Source: Coriaria nepalensis | Lineage: Eukaryota > Streptophyta > Magnoliopsida > Cucurbitales > Coriariaceae | Direction of reading: 5' to 3' | NCBI GenBank assembly: GCA_027186245.1 | Contig: CP114486.1 | Location: forward strand, 7,144,501 to 7,208,500 | DNA length: 64,000 bases | Shown here: piece by piece, positions 23,010 through 35,884 of the stretch | Layout: every line of letters begins with the position of its first letter | Position numbering within the stretch: position 1 is the stretch's first letter | The notes under the pieces: generated by a model | Databases searched by the model: none | The model's input: the letters and a program-made list of their open reading frames with translations, nothing else | What the model was told of the DNA's origin: nothing | Program-made: the position numbers and the translations under genes

Positions 23010-24377
23010 TGCTAGAACTTTACTGGAGGATTGTCGAACGCCCGATTGAACATCACTTGAAAGATGATAAAGGCATTAGGATTTATCATCGTTTCCAAAT
23101 GAGCCAATGCCCATATTGATGTTCTCATTAAAAACATCCCCTTAGTAAACCAACTTGAGACCTCATTTAAGTGTCAGCACATTTAGGAAGCAAGTGAATT
23201 TAGAAATAGGCTGCTTTGGAAAATAAATAGAAGCCCAAATTATTGAATTGTAAGAAACGTGACTCTGAATGAGAGTTGCAGTGCTTATAAATAGAGAGTA
23301 GCGAGCGTGAAAAAAGGAGAGCGCAACCTATAGAGGCAAAATTTAGAATCAACTCCAAAACTAGCGACAAGGAGAAGAAAAGTAGAAGGAAAAGACGATT
23401 TTCAGGGCAATAATTGTTATAGCCAACCCCACTCTATCTACTCTATTCTTCATTCATATTGTACAATTTCTTCTATGGACTTGATTTTGCTAGTTTAGTT
23501 ATTTTGATTAGTTAAGCTTCTTTTTTTTTTTTTTTTTTTCTGTTACGAGTGATTTCAAAGCCTTCGATATAATTTTTAGTAATTAATTTAAAATTTATCT
23601 TACCTCTCTTTTGAATTTATTATGCCTAGTAGCTAATAGTGGTTATTAATTGTTATCATATTTATTTAGGATATACAACTAGATGAATATGATTTATGGT
23701 TAGTTTAGAGTTTTGATTCATTTTATCAGAATTTCTACACAAAAGTAGCATAATATTTTCAATTATTATAAAATGTTTTTGTTAAATGAACCTAGCTTGT
23801 GTGTTTGTTTCTTTACTTAATAAATCTTTCTTGATTGATTACTTTCATTAAATTAAATTTAGAGAGCTTGTTCTAGGTTGCTTAGTGGAAACAGTCTATT
23901 AAGTAAAGAGCTTGTATTACTTAACGAATAAGTGAAGAAAGATTGAAATAATCAAGCTTGTGATTATTGTAGGGTTATTATTTTAAGGGAGAGTAAAAAA
24001 TAATTTTAATTAATTGATTGAATCTTGTGTTGAGTGGTGGCGAATGATTCCTTAACCATCCTTTTATCATTAATTTTCATCTTAACTTTTCTTTACTTAA
24101 TTTCTAATTGTGCTATTTGATTTTCTTTTTCTTAACTTATTAGTTTAATTCCAAACCCCCTAAATTTTTAAGTCATCTTCTACGTGTGTTTGTTATATTA
24201 GGTCTTGGTAAGTTTTGGATATTTTAATTTAGGTTTGTTTAGAGTCTTATTTTAATTGAGTTAATAACTTATAAATTATAAATAATATTTTGTAAGAATG
24301 ATCTTTACTTATTACAATACTCAATAAATAATACTATTTCATCCCAGGATTGATTAAGAATGATGCATATCGCATCA
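23010..24377 (+). repeat. 3' LTR of Athila-like element
   Basis: The right end (CA at 24377) is clear because the minus-strand Tat RT text resumes at 24378. The left end is not fixed: a TG at 23010 would give about 1.37 kb, a plausible length. The LTR contains a run of about 20 T at 23519-23539 and the segment shared with the 5' LTR from about 23690 on. Confidence 0.55.
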
Positions 24378-27260
24378 GGTAGCCAGATTTATGTTATAGA
24401 AGTCTAAGGATACCGTTAACTTGCCATTCTTTCTTAGGACGGGTAAGATGTTGGAAATCCACTCGAAATACCATGACCTCCGGATGAATTCAATCATATG
24501 TAAACATTCTACTTCTTCATTTATGTTTAAGGTTGCCTCAGCAAACATCCTTCGAGATGGTTGATGGAAAGGTTTATACCCGGTCTTAATAAAAAACTGA
24601 TGTTCGACCAATGGCCAATCAAGTCTGGGCATTTTGCAGTAATCACAAGTAAACAAATTAGAGTAAGCCAATAACATTTATCATTTCACTTTCCTTATGT
24701 ACAACTAGTCATTTCTTTCTTTCAATGGATCTTGTACATTAGCATTAAGGTCATCTAACTTAGCTGGGGCGAGGTCTAATGGATCCATGGTCTGGCCTCC
24801 ATTCAAATCTTCAATTTAGCCATTGAGTTATTCCTCCATTTACCATGCCGAATATTTCCTCTTGGCAGCCGCTAGGTCTGGCCATTGATCGTAGCCGATA
24901 ATGAAAACTCTTCAACCCTCGATTTGGCTGGACTTTGTCAAAACTGGATCAGTGCTAGTGTTTGGTTTGTCATTGTTTTTGTTCTTAAGATGAATCATGT
25001 TGCTTTTTTGTTCACCATCACTACCTTGATGGGGCTGATGTCCTTGTTATAGAAAATGACCTCTACTATGTGAGAAGTGGCTGTAAAGGATCTAGCTTCA
25101 GCCTTTACCATTTCTACCATGTTACCATTCCAAAACAAAAGAGCCCAGTGTAGGGAGGAGGAACATATGAAAGAGTTAGAATGAATCCAATCTCTCCCGA
25201 GGATGGCATTGTAAGAGGCAGTCGTGTCCACGATGAAGAACGTGGTCACCGATGACTTCATTCAACCATAATTTCCAGTGGGAGGATTCCTCTAACTTTT
25301 GTCGGAAAAATTGCCTATGATCATTTAATTGTAATCAAGTACGTGGCTGACTATCCATAACTTTCATCATAGAAGATGGTACAATATTGATTGTCGCTCC
25401 ATTGTCAACCAAAGTCTGATTGATCAGGCGCCTCTTCAAGATAAACTTTCGTGTAGAGAGATTTGATATAGAAGGACATTTTATTAGATGCCTTCTCAAA
25501 TATTAGTTTCTCTAATCCATTGACCTATATTTCTATCTAGATCCAATCGATGATTTTAGATAGTCGTGAACAACTGTTTCATCTTCACTTGAGTCCTCCT
25601 TGTATAAGATTTGCAAATCAGCCCGTAAGTCCATCGACAAGATGATTGATTGTATTAGAATCTATTAGAATTGGCATAGTTCCAATAAGTATATCATTTA
25701 CTAGGAATGGAACTGAAGGTTCATCAAGGGATGATCTTTCTGACCATTTGGGACTCAGCTCAATAGGCCAGGCCGAATCCCTATCATCTTCCTCTTCTTC
25801 CTCGTATGAGGAATCTACCACATCCTAAAGTGCCTCTAGTACATTGATGTGGAAGTTGGCCTTGACTTTGGGCATTGGAGAAGCCATCAGATTGACCATC
25901 CAGTCGGCCAGACTAATGGGATTAGTTTTCACTTGGTATGCTAGTTGGACTGGTATGATCTTTGATGGGTCATCCAGGATGATGTTCAGGGTTTCAAGTG
26001 AAGAGGACGACTAGGATGATGTTTAGGGTTTCAAGTGAAGAGGATGACCAGGATGATGTTCAGGGTTTCAAGTGAAGAGGATGATGTCTGTGATGGCTTT
26101 TGTTAGTGCCTTGTTCCTTCTATTCGGCTTAGCTCATTCATTTTTCCCAGTGTTTATGACTATACTGGTTACCTCTTAGGAACTTTGGATGCTCTAACTT
26201 CTTCCATACTTACTAGGTTGGCTTCATAGGAACAATCATCTGTGGCTACTTTTGGATAATTGATGAATCACTTATTAATAGGCCACTTGAACGATCATCC
26301 CATTAATCATCTGACCGAATATCTTGTCCCTACGGCCTTCGTATCTCTGGCCGTGAGTGTTGGCTTGTGGTAAACATGATAGGCAACATGAGTATAGAGG
26401 TGGCCGATCAGGTGAATGATTCGACTGATTTCTAGCTTCTTATTCTTTAGCAAGATTTTGAATATTTTGTTTACCCTAGTCAGCTTAAAGGAGTACCTTT
26501 TTGCTATTTACCAGCCTATAGACTTACTTGGACCCGAAAGGGTGATTGGTTGGTGACTGATTATTTCAGCAACATCTAAGATATAGTTGGATTCAAAATA
26601 ATAAGCTCCAACTGATAGCCCTTTTCTGAAGGCCTCCCTTTTAGTAGTCCCTCGTATATGTCTGCCTTAGTAGATAACTCGAAGAAATCATGAAATTCCA
26701 TTCCTTCGAACGTCTTCTAGAGTTCTATGTCCATACACTTAATGGCTAATTTGATGAACTTTTATTCTTATAGAGCCACATGACATCGATTCCTTAATCA
26801 CTTGAATCGAGAAAAGAGTGGCTTGACCGATTCACCTAATCATTAGGACAGATAGGACAAATCGGCCGTCGTGACTTTCAGCTAACTTCAATAGAATTGG
26901 GTATAGAAATTTTACTCTAAATCCTTATTAAATTGGGTTGTAGCATAGTTTAGCAGGCAAAAACCTTCCCAGCTAAGGAATTAGCGAACAATCAAACCCG
27001 CAACATGTTGTTCTCTCCGGCCTCACCGGATTGGACGGTAAATCAGTTGATGTGTAAAATGGTTGATTGGTCAAGGTAATCTCTAGAGAATAGGTTGAAG
27101 TCAAGGACCTAGTATCTGCGGAGGAAAAGTTCTATGTCGATCTCTTAAGGATACGATGTGTTATATCGATCGAGGCGGCTGGACTATAGACATCTTATAT
27201 CATATTATATAGTTGATCTCGGTCTATCATCGGCTACGTAGGAAGACAAAATGAGACCTC
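24378..27260 (-). mobile_element. Ty3/gypsy Tat-type fragment, gag to RT N-terminus, antisense
   Basis: On the minus strand, gag-like text (FEGMEFHDFFELSTKADIY, about 26640-26720) is followed by protease (VDNGATINIVPS, about 25405-25440; YNAILGRDWIHSN, about 25175-25215) and the RT N-terminus (KMPRLDWPLVEHQFFIKTGY, 24575-24640; LRKNGKLTVSLDFYNINLAT, ending at 24378). The RT is cut there by the Athila-like LTR. Open pieces: 24995-25261 and 24375-24677. Many stops. The first exon-like gag part up to 27260 is too decayed to delimit. Confidence 0.75.
25976..26086 (-). repeat. 37-bp unit repeated three times in gypsy gag remnant
   Basis: Units begin AGGATGATGTTCAGGG at 25976, 26013 and 26050, each followed by TTTCAAGTGAAGAGGA. 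The unit length is not a multiple of three. Confidence 0.9.
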
Positions 27261-27956
27261 TTCTGCAGCTCACCAATGTTTGAATTAATTATAGCGACCA
27301 GTTGTTCATCGCACCTCGATCAACCACAGGGACGACATGGCGCATGGGCCGCACCACAAATCTCTTGGTTTGTTCCAAAGGGTGGGGGTAGCCTATTTTC
27401 GTATTATGGATGATTTCTCGCATGTTGAGGTAAGTCAACTGCCATTAGTGGATCGGCGGTTGGTGGCGGAAATGCAAGGGCAGCCTATTGGTCATTGGCT
27501 GATTTTAGGCCGTGCTGTTGCTTTCCTGGTTGGCATGGGGGCTTTTCTGTTTGCCTCATTGTGCTATTGGGATAACTCATGGGACTCTACAATTTTTTAT
27601 CCCACCATATTAAGACATCGGATGGCCGTTGGCTTAGACTATCATGATAGATAACCCGAGCCGGCCAAAAACTAAAGGATGAAAATAAGATTATTATTCA
27701 GGATAACTATTACCACTGCTTAGAGAAGTGGTAGCACTGCCACCAAAAAATAGTCGATATCATTGCAAGGTAGCCATGCACACATTGTTGCTGTGAGGCT
27801 TTGGGCACTCGGCAGCCTGGTGGCAACGTGTGCAACATGAGGGTGGCGGTGTGCGAGCTGCTGCCCTTGGTAGCGGCGGCTGCAACAATTTTTGTCCCGA
27901 AAACCCTAATTATTTTGTGCATATTTGCTTATGTTGTTGTGTTTTGTAGTTTGCAA
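27261..27956 (+). other. leader-like sequence before copia X gag
   Basis: An open frame of 105 codons at 27337-27654 has no recognised domain. 27660-27950 is GC-richer and directly precedes the gag start at 27957. It resembles in composition the leader of the minus copia X copy at 34900-35170. I treat it as element leader, not as a host gene. Confidence 0.35.
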
Positions 27957-29610
27957 TGTCTGATAAACTAAAATTTATTCTTGAGCAAAATAAGTTGGTA
28001 GGAACTAATTTTCGAGACTGGTATAGAAAAATGAGAATTGCTCTCAGATATGAGCATTTATCTGATGTTCAGAATTAGTCGATCATACAAGACCTGCATG
28101 AGGGATCAGATATGAAAATAATGGTTGTGCAGAATGAGTAGGTGGAGTGAGATAATGAGGTGCAATGCACTACGCTTGTATCAATGAACAATGAGCTCTA
28201 AAAGCACTATAAGAGATTCCATGATGTTGAGATTATTGATAACCTTAAATTTGTTTATAATGAAGATACTCACAACAAAAGCTATGAGATATCTAAGGCA
28301 TTTTTTTGGCTAAAGATGATTGAGGGCACCTCTATTAGTGAACATATGCTGAAGATGATTACCAATATTGAGCAACTTGAGAATCTAGTTTTGGTAATGG
28401 ATTCCAAGCTAATCAATAATTTGGTATTGCAATCACTTCCTGGTTCATTTGCTCCATTTGTGCTCAACTTCCATATGAATAAAATGGAAGCCAAGCTACA
28501 TGATTTGCGTAAGATGCTTCAAACAGCCGAGAAATCCCTCAAAATAAGATAAATCTATCTTGCTTTTGCAAAGTTCTTCTAGAAGGAAGAACAAGGCTAG
28601 GCTTAAGAAGCGAGACAAGAAAAGCATTCCCAAGGTAAAGAAGGATAATGGAAATACAAAGAGAAACAAAGATGGTAAGTGTTTCCATTATAGAGAATCT
28701 TGACATTAGAAGAGGAATTGCAAGAAGTATCTTACGAGTCTCAAAAGGCATAGTGATGTTACTTCCGGTGTGTTCATGATTGAAGTTAATCTTTCTTACA
28801 ATGATTTTTCTACATGGGTATTACATACCGATTGTGGTTCTCATATTTGTAGTAATGTGAAGAGAATCTAAGAAGTAGAGGGATCTTAAAAAAAGGAGAA
28901 GTTAACCTATGAGCTGTAAATGGAGTAAAAGTTTTTGCTTTAGCTATAAGGCTATAGTTTAGTTTTTTCTTCAGACTTAGTTTTGAATTTGAGACTATTA
29001 TTTTGCACTAACTTTAATTAGAATTATTGTTTCTTTTTCTAGACTTGATGAAGAGGGGTTTTGCCTTTTCCATCAAAAACAATATTTTTAGTTTTTGGTT
29101 GTATAGTTGATTTTCTAGAAGTGGTTTCTTAAATAATGGTGTTTATGTCGGTAATTAAAATAATAAAACTTCCCTCAATATTAAACAGGTCAAGAAAAGT
29201 AGGTTTGATGTGAATCAAACATACATAGATGGCAATGTTGGTTAGGTCACATTAACTAATTGAGGATTCAAAAGTTGCATAAAGAGGGATACTTAGATCC
29301 ATTCGATTTAGAATCGATGTCGACTTACAAATCTTGTTGTTAGGAAGGATGATCAAATCTCCATTTCGTGGAACTAGAGAAAGACGAACCAGGTTACTGG
29401 GCCTAGTACTTACTAATGTATCCTATGTCAACTCCTGCTAGAGGTGGTTTTTTGTACTTCATTACATTCACAGATGATTTCTCTAGATTTAGAGATATTT
29501 ATCTTATGAAGCGTAAGTCTGAATCATTTGAGAAATTCAAGAAACATAATAATGTAGTGGAAAAATGGTACATACATTATTGTTTTGATATGGAATTCAC
29601 ATCATATTAA
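27957..29610 (+). pseudogene. copia family X gag, protease and integrase N-part, decayed
   Basis: Gag starts MSDKLKFILEQNKLVGTNF at 27957 and is readable to about 28552 (open 28316-28552: MIEGTSISEHMLKMI...). The zinc knuckle at about 28674-28725 has lost its second cysteine (TGT to TAT) and its Trp codon (TAG). The protease region at about 28810 reads ...TYRLWFSY with the motif lost. The segment before integrase and the integrase start (GGFLYFITFTDDFSRFRDIY, 29440-29500) are visible. Coding text stops at 29610 and the sequence jumps to LTR-like DNA. Confidence 0.8.
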
Positions 29611-29639
29611 AAAGGATCTTGATAATATATGTATTAGGT

Positions 29640-30830
29640 TATCATGATAAGACTATTTATGTAGTCAAAATATGTTCTTGATAGTATTAAGCTTATAAAC
29701 TATGTGAGAATGTCTCACATAGTACTTTCGAAATGTTACAATGAATTTGAGATTAATAATTCATTGAATCGGTTATAGACACATAGGGGTTAGTGATCTA
29801 TGAGTTCATTTATTATTTTAATTGCATAAGATGCATGTGATTACAATATTTCAACTATATTTTTCTATGGAAATATAGGGAATATTAGTTCAACTAGTTG
29901 TTATGTGACATAAATATTTTGGGTTAATCTTAACTAGGGGGCATGGTTGGCTACAGATTGAAAGTATAATGCACGTCAAGCCAATCAAGTATGACCCAAT
30001 AGTTAAATACTTATGAGAATCGATCTTGAATTGTATAAATTATTGACATAAACGAAGGTATAGTATTCAATAGAGAATATAATTATCTATCATGATGTAA
30101 TTATTTTGAAATAAAAAATTACATGCATGATTAATTGTATGGCATACTTGATAGATTTTTGGGTCATAGACACACACTTGGAACCATAATAGAGTTCTTA
30201 CTCGATGAGATCCAAGAAAGCATAAGGTATAAGGTCTAAATTATTCGTAGTCATAGGATTATTATGATGAAATAATGACCATCTGGAGAGACTATCAAGT
30301 GTGTTATCATCTTCAAAAGGGGAATGATGTTTGCATGATCATAAATATTAGAGAATACCGGGATAGGCATGTAGAGACTTCATCACTTAATTGTGATCAC
30401 TTGACAAATCTAATTAGTAATTATATTGCTATTAATGAGATTTGTCTAGTGACTATGGTACTTGCAATTCTCAAACCTGAGATCACCACCGTACTCACGT
30501 ACATAATATCATGCTTTGATATCATTCAACATGACGCTAGCCAAGGGTTACTAAATGATGAAGCATTGACATGTGTTCTCATACCAAAAGTCTGTAGGGT
30601 GATAAGATGGGATCCATCATCTCTATATTAGAGGGAAGGTTCTATGAATGATATACCGTATGCAATGAAGAAATCTTTTCACAAAGTAGTATGGTATGAA
30701 AAAGAGTTTCTATAAATCCATTGTCTAAGTTACAAAAGGGATTATATAATTCCTATGGTTAGTTTAGTAGGGTTTACCAGTTAAATCAAGCCTTAGGACT
30801 ATCTGGGACTATTTTTCAAATTTCTCCAAT
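29640..30830 (+). mobile_element. copia X end sequence, plus orientation
   Basis: 29700-30000 is the reverse complement of about 19850-20060, and 30270-30800 is the reverse complement of about 59240-59600 and of 31130-31560. The 118-codon open frame at 30275-30631 has no domain and falls entirely in this repeated noncoding DNA. It is LTR or 3' UTR of copia X. Confidence 0.55.
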
Positions 30831-30839
30831 GATTCTTAA

Positions 30840-32080
30840 ACTGAGTTACTATCGAATCTTATGTGTAGGACCGATTAGGTTCTACATCAGTCCGGTAGGA
30901 CGATTTCATAGCACTTTATGATTTTATTTAATTCATAATTAAATGTGTTTAATTTCAAACACCTTTTAATTAAACATTTAACTTAATCCTCTCATGACTA
31001 AATAACTCAAACCTCTAAGTCAAGATTGACTTCTAGCAAAGTGTCAAGACTACCTAGGAGATGAGAAGTATCATTTTCCAAAAAAGCCTCTTGTGACTAG
31101 TATATTCACAATAACGATCCTTCCATCTTGCCAAAATCTCGATTCATCCTAAGGTATAGTTTAACTATTAAACCCTAATAGATAAATCATAGGAATCATT
31201 ATATTTTTATTGAACATCGACAATGGATGTATAAAAAACTATGTTTCATACCATACTACTTTCTAAAGATTCCTTATTCAATAAAGTATATATAATTTAT
31301 AGGATCTATTTCTAAATATGGAAGCAATGGATTATATGTTGATCACTCACAACTTTCATGTACAACATTTCATGCCCATCAGTTCACCCCATATTTACCT
31401 ATGGATATGGCTAATTGGAATGATGTTAAAGCATGAAATTCAACACACAAGATACCATGGCGATCTCATGTCTGAGGACCACTTATAATATGGTCACTAG
31501 ATAATTCTCATTAATATTTAGTATTCATTACCATTGAAAATTATCTAAGTGTCACATTCGATACCCTTATTCTCTACTAAGCACCCGCATAATCATCATG
31601 CTATTCTTCTAACACCAATGGTCATGAGATCGACCACCCTATAAACTTTAAGTGATAAACTATGTGATTGTCTATCGGAATCATCAATATCCATTCTTCA
31701 GATCTTATGACAACGAATAGTTCATGTATTAAGCTTTAAGAAACTTGAAGCTCAATTAACATGATCTCTATCATAGTCTCCAGAGCATACAACTTCAGAC
31801 ACTAGACTTTATTATGATACGTATTTATAGAACATAATATATTAATTCAATCAAAATCAATAAACATGATAAATAACAACTGGCTTTCATGAATTACAAC
31901 TAATAATAATTTTCATTATCTTGCTAATACCTACGTAAGGATAGTATCACATAAAGTTGTTTGCACTATCAAGTTAAAAACCAATTGGCTTGATAAACAT
32001 ACACTTTCAATCTCCGACTTTCACTAAAACTAATCATTTCTGAATCTTACTATGATCTTGTCAAGATGGCGACCGAACTT
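30840..32080 (-). mobile_element. copia X end sequence, minus orientation (3' UTR/LTR region)
   Basis: 30840-31540 is about 80% identical by eye to 60630-61310 in the same orientation. 31490-32040 recurs at about 17940-18400 and in part at 36340-36605. It follows the minus-strand RNase H end at 32090-32160, so it is the 3' end of the minus copia X copy. Confidence 0.6.
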
Positions 32081-34260
32081 CTATTGGGAAAGTGCCTTAC
32101 TAAATGGATCTATAATATTGTCATTTATGTTGACCCTTTCTATGTTACGTTTCCTCTTCTAATTATCTATCGGATGAGGTGATAATGTCGCATCACGTGT
32201 TTGGATTTTTTATGAGACCTTGACTTTTTTGCTTGTACTATTGCTCCATTGATATCATAGTATGCTACTACGGGATCAACAATGCTTGGAACCATACCAA
32301 GTTTAGTTACAAACATTTTCATACAAAGCGCCTCTTGTGCTACTTCTGAAGCTGCAATATATTTAGCATTAGTGGTGGAATCCGTGGTCATTTTTTTTTT
32401 AGAAGTCTTCCAACTGATTACTCTACCATTGAGCGTGAAAATGAAACTTGAAATTGATTTACTATCATCAACATCTGATTGAAAATTAGAGTTTATGAAA
32501 TCCTTAATTTTCTTATCATTACCTCCATAAATAAAAAACATCTTGTTAGTTCTTTTCAAGCACTTAAGAATGTTCTTGACACCAGTATAATGCTTTTATC
32601 CCTTATTCCCTTGAAACTTGGTCGTAACACTTAGAGCATATGCAACATCCGGCCTCATATATAACATAGCATACATGATGGATTCTATTACCGAAGCATA
32701 TGATACTTCACTCATCTCATTTCTCTCTAATTATGTCTTAGGAGACATAAATAAATATATGGTAAATAAATATAAAGTTATCTCATTTTCACTATGGTAA
32801 AGTCTTAGTCTATGTCTTCTCCTTCTAACATCTATCATCTCCCCATGTCTAAGAGGAATTAATTTTCTAGAGTTTTAAGAAACCTTGTCCTACAATTCCA
32901 TCATGTTAGTTTTTGATTCCTCTGTCTCAAAACTCTTTCTAAATATTCTATGGGTCTATTGCTATATTGGATTTGAGGTTTTTTTTTAAATATGTTTTGA
33001 TAAGTAATTAAAGGTACTCTTATATCTATTAGATTTTCTTACATTAACTATTGGTTATTTTGGATTCAAAGGTATTTACATCAATTAACAGCTAATCTGA
33101 AAGTTGAATGTCTTGCATTTGTTTTATGAATTTCACATAGCTGATATGAATTTTGATCTAGCAGTTTCGTTCCTTTTTATTCACTTAATGAACCAGAGAG
33201 GAATAACATAGATTCATTCGCTCAATTCATTTTCTTTTTGTTTGGCTTTTTATTAATCTAAAAGTTTCTCGATTTTACTAGAAGAATTGTTATACGCAAC
33301 TTAATCGGCTAAACAAGGCAAAATTTACCATTAGATCTATTATTATTATTTTATTTGTTCTTTCTTTTTATCGATATAGGTAAGTAAAATCTTATTAAAT
33401 TAAGTGGATAGGTCAACAACCTTTCTGTCTATTCTGATTTTCCTCTTGAAAACCCATTTTCATTCTATACGAACTATTCCTTCAAGTGCATTTACCAAGT
33501 CCCACACTTGGTTGGCATACAGGAAATCCATCTTGGATTTCATGGCTTCTAACCATCTCTCATATTTTGGGGAATCAATTATGTCGAAATAAGTTAGAGA
33601 ATCATCATCTATGATTGCCCAATTAATAAGATTTTCTACAAGAAATCCATAATGCTATATCCTACTAGTCACTCTACTAGATCTATGAACCTGCTGTGTA
33701 CTCTGAGGTTTCACTATGTCCTCTTTTGGAGATACCTTAGCTGAAAGTTGTGAGGTAATAAGATGTTCCGTTTGAATGTCATTTTCTGAGTCTTGAACTT
33801 CATTAAGTTCAATCTTACTCCAACTATTCCTTTGAGAAATGAATTACTTTTCTAAAAAGATGGCATACTTGGCAACAAACACTTTTTACTCAATGGCAAC
33901 AGACACTTTTTGGACTTAGCCTCCAACTTTTTTACTTCTTGCTTCTTAACATAGGCATGAAAGCCCTATACTTGAATTTGTATAAAGCTTTCCCTTCTAT
34001 CTTTTCATATCTCATATGGCATCGAAGAAATAGATTTTAAAGTAATCATATTTTTATGATACAAGCGGAGGTTTCTAGGGCATATTCCCCGAATGATAGA
34101 TGTAGATCGGTAAGGCTCATCATGGACATAACCGTATCCAAGAGAGTTCGATTTGTCCTCTCAGACACGCCATTCAATTGTGGCATTCTGGTCCATTATG
34201 AGATTATACCATTATTTTTCAGGTAGTTAAGAACTTGAAGCTTAAGTATTCACCACCTTG
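32080..34260 (-). pseudogene. copia X pol: RNase H, RT and integrase remnants, antisense
   Basis: RNase H is the best preserved part (open 32167-32559): FIYGGNDKKIKDF, SDVDDSKSISSFIFTLNG, TTNAKYIAASEVAQEAL and KHVMRHYHLIR. Upstream on the minus strand, the RT start reads [18 protein letters not shown] (about 33500-33560) and KWVFKRKIRIDRKV; the RT centre with the DD box could not be read. The integrase end is at about 34080-34250. Gag and protease are missing, since leader-like DNA begins at about 34300. Confidence 0.75.
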
Positions 34261-34299
34261 ATCTAATCGAAGTATCTTAATCATTCAACATGCATAATA

Positions 34300-35323
34300 A
34301 TATCCATCAATTAATTTCAATGTTACATAATGTTGTAATGTGTTAATCTAAACAAGCTTTAGATTTGACTAGCATGACTGACAATTAATCATACTAGTTG
34401 TAATCATGGTTTATTGATTCAATCTAGCATGACAATCAATTATAATATTCTAATAACACTTCAAAGTATTTTCAAGTCATATTATTTCTCAAGTTTGAAC
34501 TCTTTCAAAACAAGCAAATTTAGTATTGGAAAAACACCTCCTAATTTAGAACTCATATGATTTAAGGGAATTGTTCATATGAGAACACTTTCTTAAACTA
34601 AATATTATTGTATGCTTCTAAATCGATAATAATTGAACTATTTAGAAATTATCATTTTCATGAAAAATTAATATGAAAAATTAATACTTTGCAAACATTT
34701 TTTTCAAGTTAAATGAAAGAATCCCATAGAAAAATTAACACTTTACAAAAACATTGTAATATTGAATTTTACAAGTCACATAATTTTTATTTTAATATTT
34801 TAATCTCGAAACAATTTTAAAATTAATCTGAAAATTAAAGTTGTATAATACATAAGCAAATGGAAGTTTTTGTATATTTTGGGATTCCAAAAATCAGTAG
34901 AACCCACTGATTAGTGTGACAAGGTGGCGGCACGGCATGTCAAAACATGCAGGGGTCCACCACTTTCACACGGACAGCAGCCTATTGTCCACTATTGTCT
35001 ATTCACAAGGTCAACATGATGTCTATTACATTAGCAACTCCGGTCATCGATGTCCGGTGGGCCGCGCAGCGTGTGCTACCATTTGCCGTTGCTATACATA
35101 TTGTCCATCAACTGTACAATGGCTTTTCGGCGATGGCGCCACCCATTCACCGCCAATATTTTTGGTAGATTGGAAATCAAATTTTTGGGCTTTCTTTAGG
35201 TTATTCTGATATATTTTCCTGCACTTAAATATCAATCAAAACACCATAAAAATCACAAAAATAAGCATTTTTATCAACACAAAAAAATCAATCAGAAAAT
35301 CGAAACTCTTCCGGCATAACCTG
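34300..35323 (-). other. copia X leader region
   Basis: This DNA lies between the primer-binding site and the truncated integrase. About 34320-34900 matches 20200-20760. The distal part (34910-35170) is GC-richer with short overlapping open frames that have no domain. No gag is present. Confidence 0.55.
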
Positions 35324-35335
35324 GCTCTGATACCA
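35324..35335 (-). promoter_or_regulatory. primer-binding site (initiator Met tRNA) of minus copia X
   Basis: GCTCTGATACCA on the plus strand is the reverse complement of the tRNA-Met primer site; it lies one base from the LTR. Confidence 0.88.
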
Positions 35336-35336
35336 C

Positions 35337-35884
35337 TGTAAGTCGATGAACCTCCTTAAACCCAAGCATAATGCCACTGAAGAAGTAAGAGAGGATATCA
35401 AGACCCAACTCTTTCAAGGCCGGTTGAATGCCTCAACTATTGAAAATGTTATCAGAATCCCCACGGTTTCATCAACACATGAGATAGACAGAATACATGG
35501 AGAAAGGGAAAGATGGTATAGAGAACACATTTCTATCTCTCTCTCTCTCTTAATTGGGTGGCTAGGGTTAGGAAGGGGAAGGGGTTCCTCTTCCTTTTAT
35601 AGGCTATTGGGTCTTAGGTCTATCTCACATGGACCAAAGCTTGGTATATTTAATGAATGGTTGGGAAATAAAATCGAGCCCATTATGTCTAACATAATTC
35701 CAATTTTTCAACCAACTCAATGTTGTATTTAACATAATCCAAATTGTTCATTCAATTTTAAATGGTAAAATTGGGACATAATTTAGGCTTTGGCCCAATA
35801 GCCCAATTAGGACAATTAATTCTTTAATGTCCAACTATATTTTCCCTTTGACCTTATTGATGCCAAAATTATCATTTTGTGACA
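35337..35884 (-). repeat. 5' LTR of minus-strand copia element
   Basis: On the minus strand it would run from TGTCACAAAATG (35884) to CGACTTACA (35337), 548 bases with TG...CA ends and adjacent to the primer-binding site. TATAAAAG at 35594-35601 (minus) is a good core promoter, placing transcription start about 30 bases downstream and R-U5 of roughly 230 bases. CT-rich DNA lies at 35527-35550. I found no second copy of this LTR, so the left boundary of the element is unknown. Confidence 0.65.
35594..35601 (-). promoter_or_regulatory. TATA box in copia LTR
   Basis: TATAAAAG on the minus strand inside the LTR, upstream of the presumed R-U5 part. Confidence 0.5.

Larger units (their letters stand above)
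20885..24377 (+). mobile_element. Athila-like Ty3/gypsy element with both LTR ends, pol deleted
   Basis: The LTR ends recur at about 20885-21311 and 23690-24377: shared words include AAAGTAGCATAATA, ATCCTTTTATCA, TTAGTTTAATTCCAAACC and TTTTAATTGAGT. The internal part carries only gag C-terminus and protease start. ACATTGAGGACAATG plus AAGTGTGGGGAGAAAG (about 22613-22652) is the 3' UTR and polypurine-like signature I associate with Athila-type elements. The 5' LTR is truncated at the left and lacks about 300 bases present in the right one. The right LTR lies directly inside a minus-strand Tat RT. Confidence 0.75.

Noticed and set aside
27337..27654. 105-codon open frame as a gene
   Set aside because: No recognisable domain and transposon DNA on both sides.
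30275..30631. 118-codon open frame as a gene
   Set aside because: The same DNA recurs in reverse at 59240-59600 without an open frame; it is copia X end sequence.
34916..35209. 97-codon open frame as a gene
   Set aside because: Lies in the leader of the minus copia copy, opposite to its sense, with no domain.
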